The position numbers and the translations under genes are program-made. DNA of 64,000 nt from positions 186,001 through 250,000 of the forward strand of contig NZ_DAIOEU010000001.1 of assembly GCF_036746095.1 (NCBI RefSeq), read 5' to 3'. Below the pieces are notes generated by a model that saw only the letters and a program-made list of their open reading frames with translations, was not told the origin of the DNA and searched no databases. Each line of letters opens with the position of its first letter. Within the stretch, counting starts at the first letter, position 1. Shown here piece by piece: positions 62,447 to 64,000 of the stretch. The DNA is from Dyella_B sp036746095 (GTDB taxonomy: Bacteria > Pseudomonadota > Gammaproteobacteria > Xanthomonadales > Rhodanobacteraceae).

Positions 62447-63708
62447 GTGGAAACCCGCAACAGCACCGCCACCAGCACGAAGAAGCCGAAGATGCTGCCG
62501 GCAGAGGCCGAGAACCAGAACCAGACGTTGCTCCCCAGCTTGAACAGGCGCAGGCCGGGAAAGCGCTGCCGCGCACCGATGTAATAGCCCACCACCATCG
62601 CGGCCAGCAGATACATCACCACCGTGTAGCTGCGGCTCAAGAAAAACGCGGCCGAAAACAAGCCGAACAGCGACAACAGCAAGGTCAGCGCCATGCGCTG
62701 TTCGCTCTGCCATGCCTTGGCGCGCGCCGGGTCATCGAGGCCATCCGGCCTGTGGCGCAGCACGGTCAGCATCATCCAGAAGCCGTAGCCGACGAAGGCC
62801 AGCCACAGCAGGTAACCGACGAAGCCTGTCTCGGCCAGCACCAGCACGAACGAGTTGTGCGCGGTAAGGTCGTTGTATTCGGTGAAGTTGCCCGCACCGA
62901 CGCCGAATACCGGATGCGACAGGAACATGTGCAGGCCTTCGTACCACGCATTCACGCGTCCGGATGCTGATTCCTCGTCCGGATCCAGGTCCTGCATGCG
63001 CGAGGACAGCAGCTTCATGCAGGCCAGGCCGACCACGCCCAGCGTGCCGGCGGTAACGAAGCCGCGTTTGTGCCAGACATACACCCCTGCCACCACCAGC
63101 ACCGCGAGCAGCGCGCCGCGCGAATTGGTGAGATAGGTGCCGTAGAACAGCAATGCTGCGCATGCCAGCCAGAACAAGCGCAGCATCAAGCCGCGCAGCG
63201 TACTGAGATAGACCGACATGGGAATGGCGGTGGCGAACAGCAGGCCCAGGTCGTTCGGGTCGTTGAATATGCCGACGTATTGAATGCGCCCATCTTCGGA
63301 AATCGGCACACCCGTCCAGCCGACACCGTCCTTCGCTTGTTGCACGCCGTGCACGGCCAGCACCACCGAGCACAACACGAACACGGCCATTGCGATCGTC
63401 ACGCGCCGCTGCGTGTTGCATGCCGCCGCAAACACAAAGAAGGCGATGGCGGTCGGCCCGAATTTTTCGAATTGATCCAGCGCGCCGCCGAACCAGCCGT
63501 TGACCACCACAGAAATCATCAGCACCAGTAGAAAGACGGGCAGGATGATGAATTGCGGCGCCGCGAACGTCTTGGCGTTCGACGCCAGCCAGCACAGGAA
63601 AGCCGCGACCAGCACCACCGGCAGGATCGGCACGCCGGTAAACGCGGCCATGTATTCCTGCGGTCGGATGATGGTCAGCACCAGGTAGAGCAGGATCAGC
63701 GGAAACAT
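62443..63708 (-). CDS. O-antigen ligase/polymerase-like protein (exosortase-A-associated type)
   Basis: A 421-residue membrane protein with about ten or more spans. It has LVLTIIRPQEYMAAF near the start, GRIQYVGIFNDPNDLGLLFA, LTNSRGALLAVLVVAG and the large periplasmic loop HPVFGVGAGNFTEYNDLTAH, typical of Wzy/WaaL-type proteins of the O-glycosylation ligase family of exosortase-A loci. It polymerises or transfers the repeat units in the periplasm. Overlaps the upstream gene by one base and the next by four. Confidence 0.88.
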   Translation of the reverse strand: MFPLILLYLVLTIIRPQEYMAAFTGVPILPVVLVAAFLCWLASNAKTFAAPQFIILPVFLLVLMISVVVNGWFGGALDQFEKFGPTAIAFFVFAAACNTQRRVTIAMAVFVLCSVVLAVHGVQQAKDGVGWTGVPISEDGRIQYVGIFNDPNDLGLLFATAIPMSVYLSTLRGLMLRLFWLACAALLFYGTYLTNSRGALLAVLVVAGVYVWHKRGFVTAGTLGVVGLACMKLLSSRMQDLDPDEESASGRVNAWYEGLHMFLSHPVFGVGAGNFTEYNDLTAHNSFVLVLAETGFVGYLLWLAFVGYGFWMMLTVLRHRPDGLDDPARAKAWQSEQRMALTLLLSLFGLFSAAFFLSRSYTVVMYLLAAMVVGYYIGARQRFPGLRLFKLGSNVWFWFSASAGSIFGFFVLVAVLLRVST

Positions 63709-64000
63709 CAGGCGTGCACCTGCTCGCGTACCGGCTCGTGGTGGGCGCTGGGGTGATGGGCGGTGGGGTAGCTGACCAGGCTTGGCAACGCCAGCATCGC
63801 GGCAAACCAGCCCGGTCCCATCATGCGTTCGACCGGAAGGCGCAGCAGGGCATAGCGGTTGGATGCCGGGCGTGGATTGGTACCGCAGATGTAGCAGACG
63901 GCCAAATCAAAACCGGCACCGCGCGTGGCGTTCATCACGCCCTCGTCGAAGGCGCGGTCGCCACCGACGGGATAGGACATCAAGGTGGCGGGAGCGCCAA
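63708..64000 (-). CDS. Polysaccharide deacetylase, C-terminal part (5' end missing)
   Basis: The frame is open to the right edge (GAPATLMSYPVGGDRAFDEG onward); 96 complete codons and the stop are visible. LMSYPVGGDRAFDEGVMNAT and GFDLAVCYICG match the end of CE4 deacetylases (AYPFG...DxxT...AGF-like pattern). No catalytic metal residues lie in the visible part. It is the first visible gene of the - strand exopolysaccharide arm, so the operon continues beyond the window. Confidence 0.72.
   Translation of the reverse strand, partial: GAPATLMSYPVGGDRAFDEGVMNATRGAGFDLAVCYICGTNPRPASNRYALLRLPVERMMGPGWFAAMLALPSLVSYPTAHHPSAHHEPVREQVHA

Overview
The window looks like chromosomal DNA from a high-GC gammaproteobacterium of the Xanthomonadales/Lysobacterales, most like Rhodanobacteraceae (Dyella, Luteibacter, Rhodanobacter, Frateuria). 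The evidence is indirect: a TonB receptor/LacI/MFS carbohydrate locus of the Xanthomonas type, an RpfG-like regulator, exosortase-A-type exopolysaccharide genes, and two families of short GC-rich hairpin repeats between genes. No rRNA, tRNA or CRISPR array was seen.

Left part (1-9.5 kb): the end of a possible RiPP-type cluster (B12-binding radical SAM protein, divergent HprK-like kinase, export ABC transporter); a secreted peroxiredoxin with a clear terminator; an NTF2-like/GNAT fusion divergent from a TetR regulator with two mirrored operators; and a response regulator with a degenerate HD-GYP domain paired with a histidine kinase.

Carbohydrate locus (9.7-23.6 kb): TonB receptor, LacI regulator, MFS transporter, a GH64 beta-1,3-glucanase with a chitin-binding domain, an SDR, a GH36 alpha-galactosidase and a GH76 alpha-mannanase. 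Five copies of one operator-like motif link the receptor/regulator promoter region to the glucanase gene, with a 23-bp spacing inside each cluster. The enzyme set suggests use of fungal wall polymers (beta-glucan, mannan, chitin as anchor).

A Sfp-type phosphopantetheinyl transferase and a YdcF-like membrane protein separate this from an exopolysaccharide cluster in two convergent arms. The left arm (26.1-37.4 kb, + strand) has export lipoprotein, chain-length protein, kinase-like protein, outer-membrane barrel, two exosortase-A-type hydrolases, galE, a secreted unknown, flippase and methyltransferase. The right arm (64.0-55.0 kb, - strand) has deacetylases, glycosyltransferases, an adenylate-forming ligase and an O-ligase, almost all with overlapping start/stop codons.

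Between the arms (38-54.8 kb) is a competition island. It carries a possible leukocidin-like pore-forming protein without signal peptide in lower-GC DNA, a decayed IS4-like transposase, and a two-partner-secretion contact-dependent-inhibition (CDI) locus: CdiB, a ~3,000-residue CdiA whose C-terminal toxin carries a GHSRG serine-hydrolase motif, a translationally coupled lipoprotein as candidate immunity protein, then an orphan CdiA C-terminal cassette followed by two paralogous small membrane proteins. The hydrolase/lipoprotein pair and the membrane-type orphan pair are the best candidates for something undescribed. All functions are inferred from reading the sequence; no database search was done.
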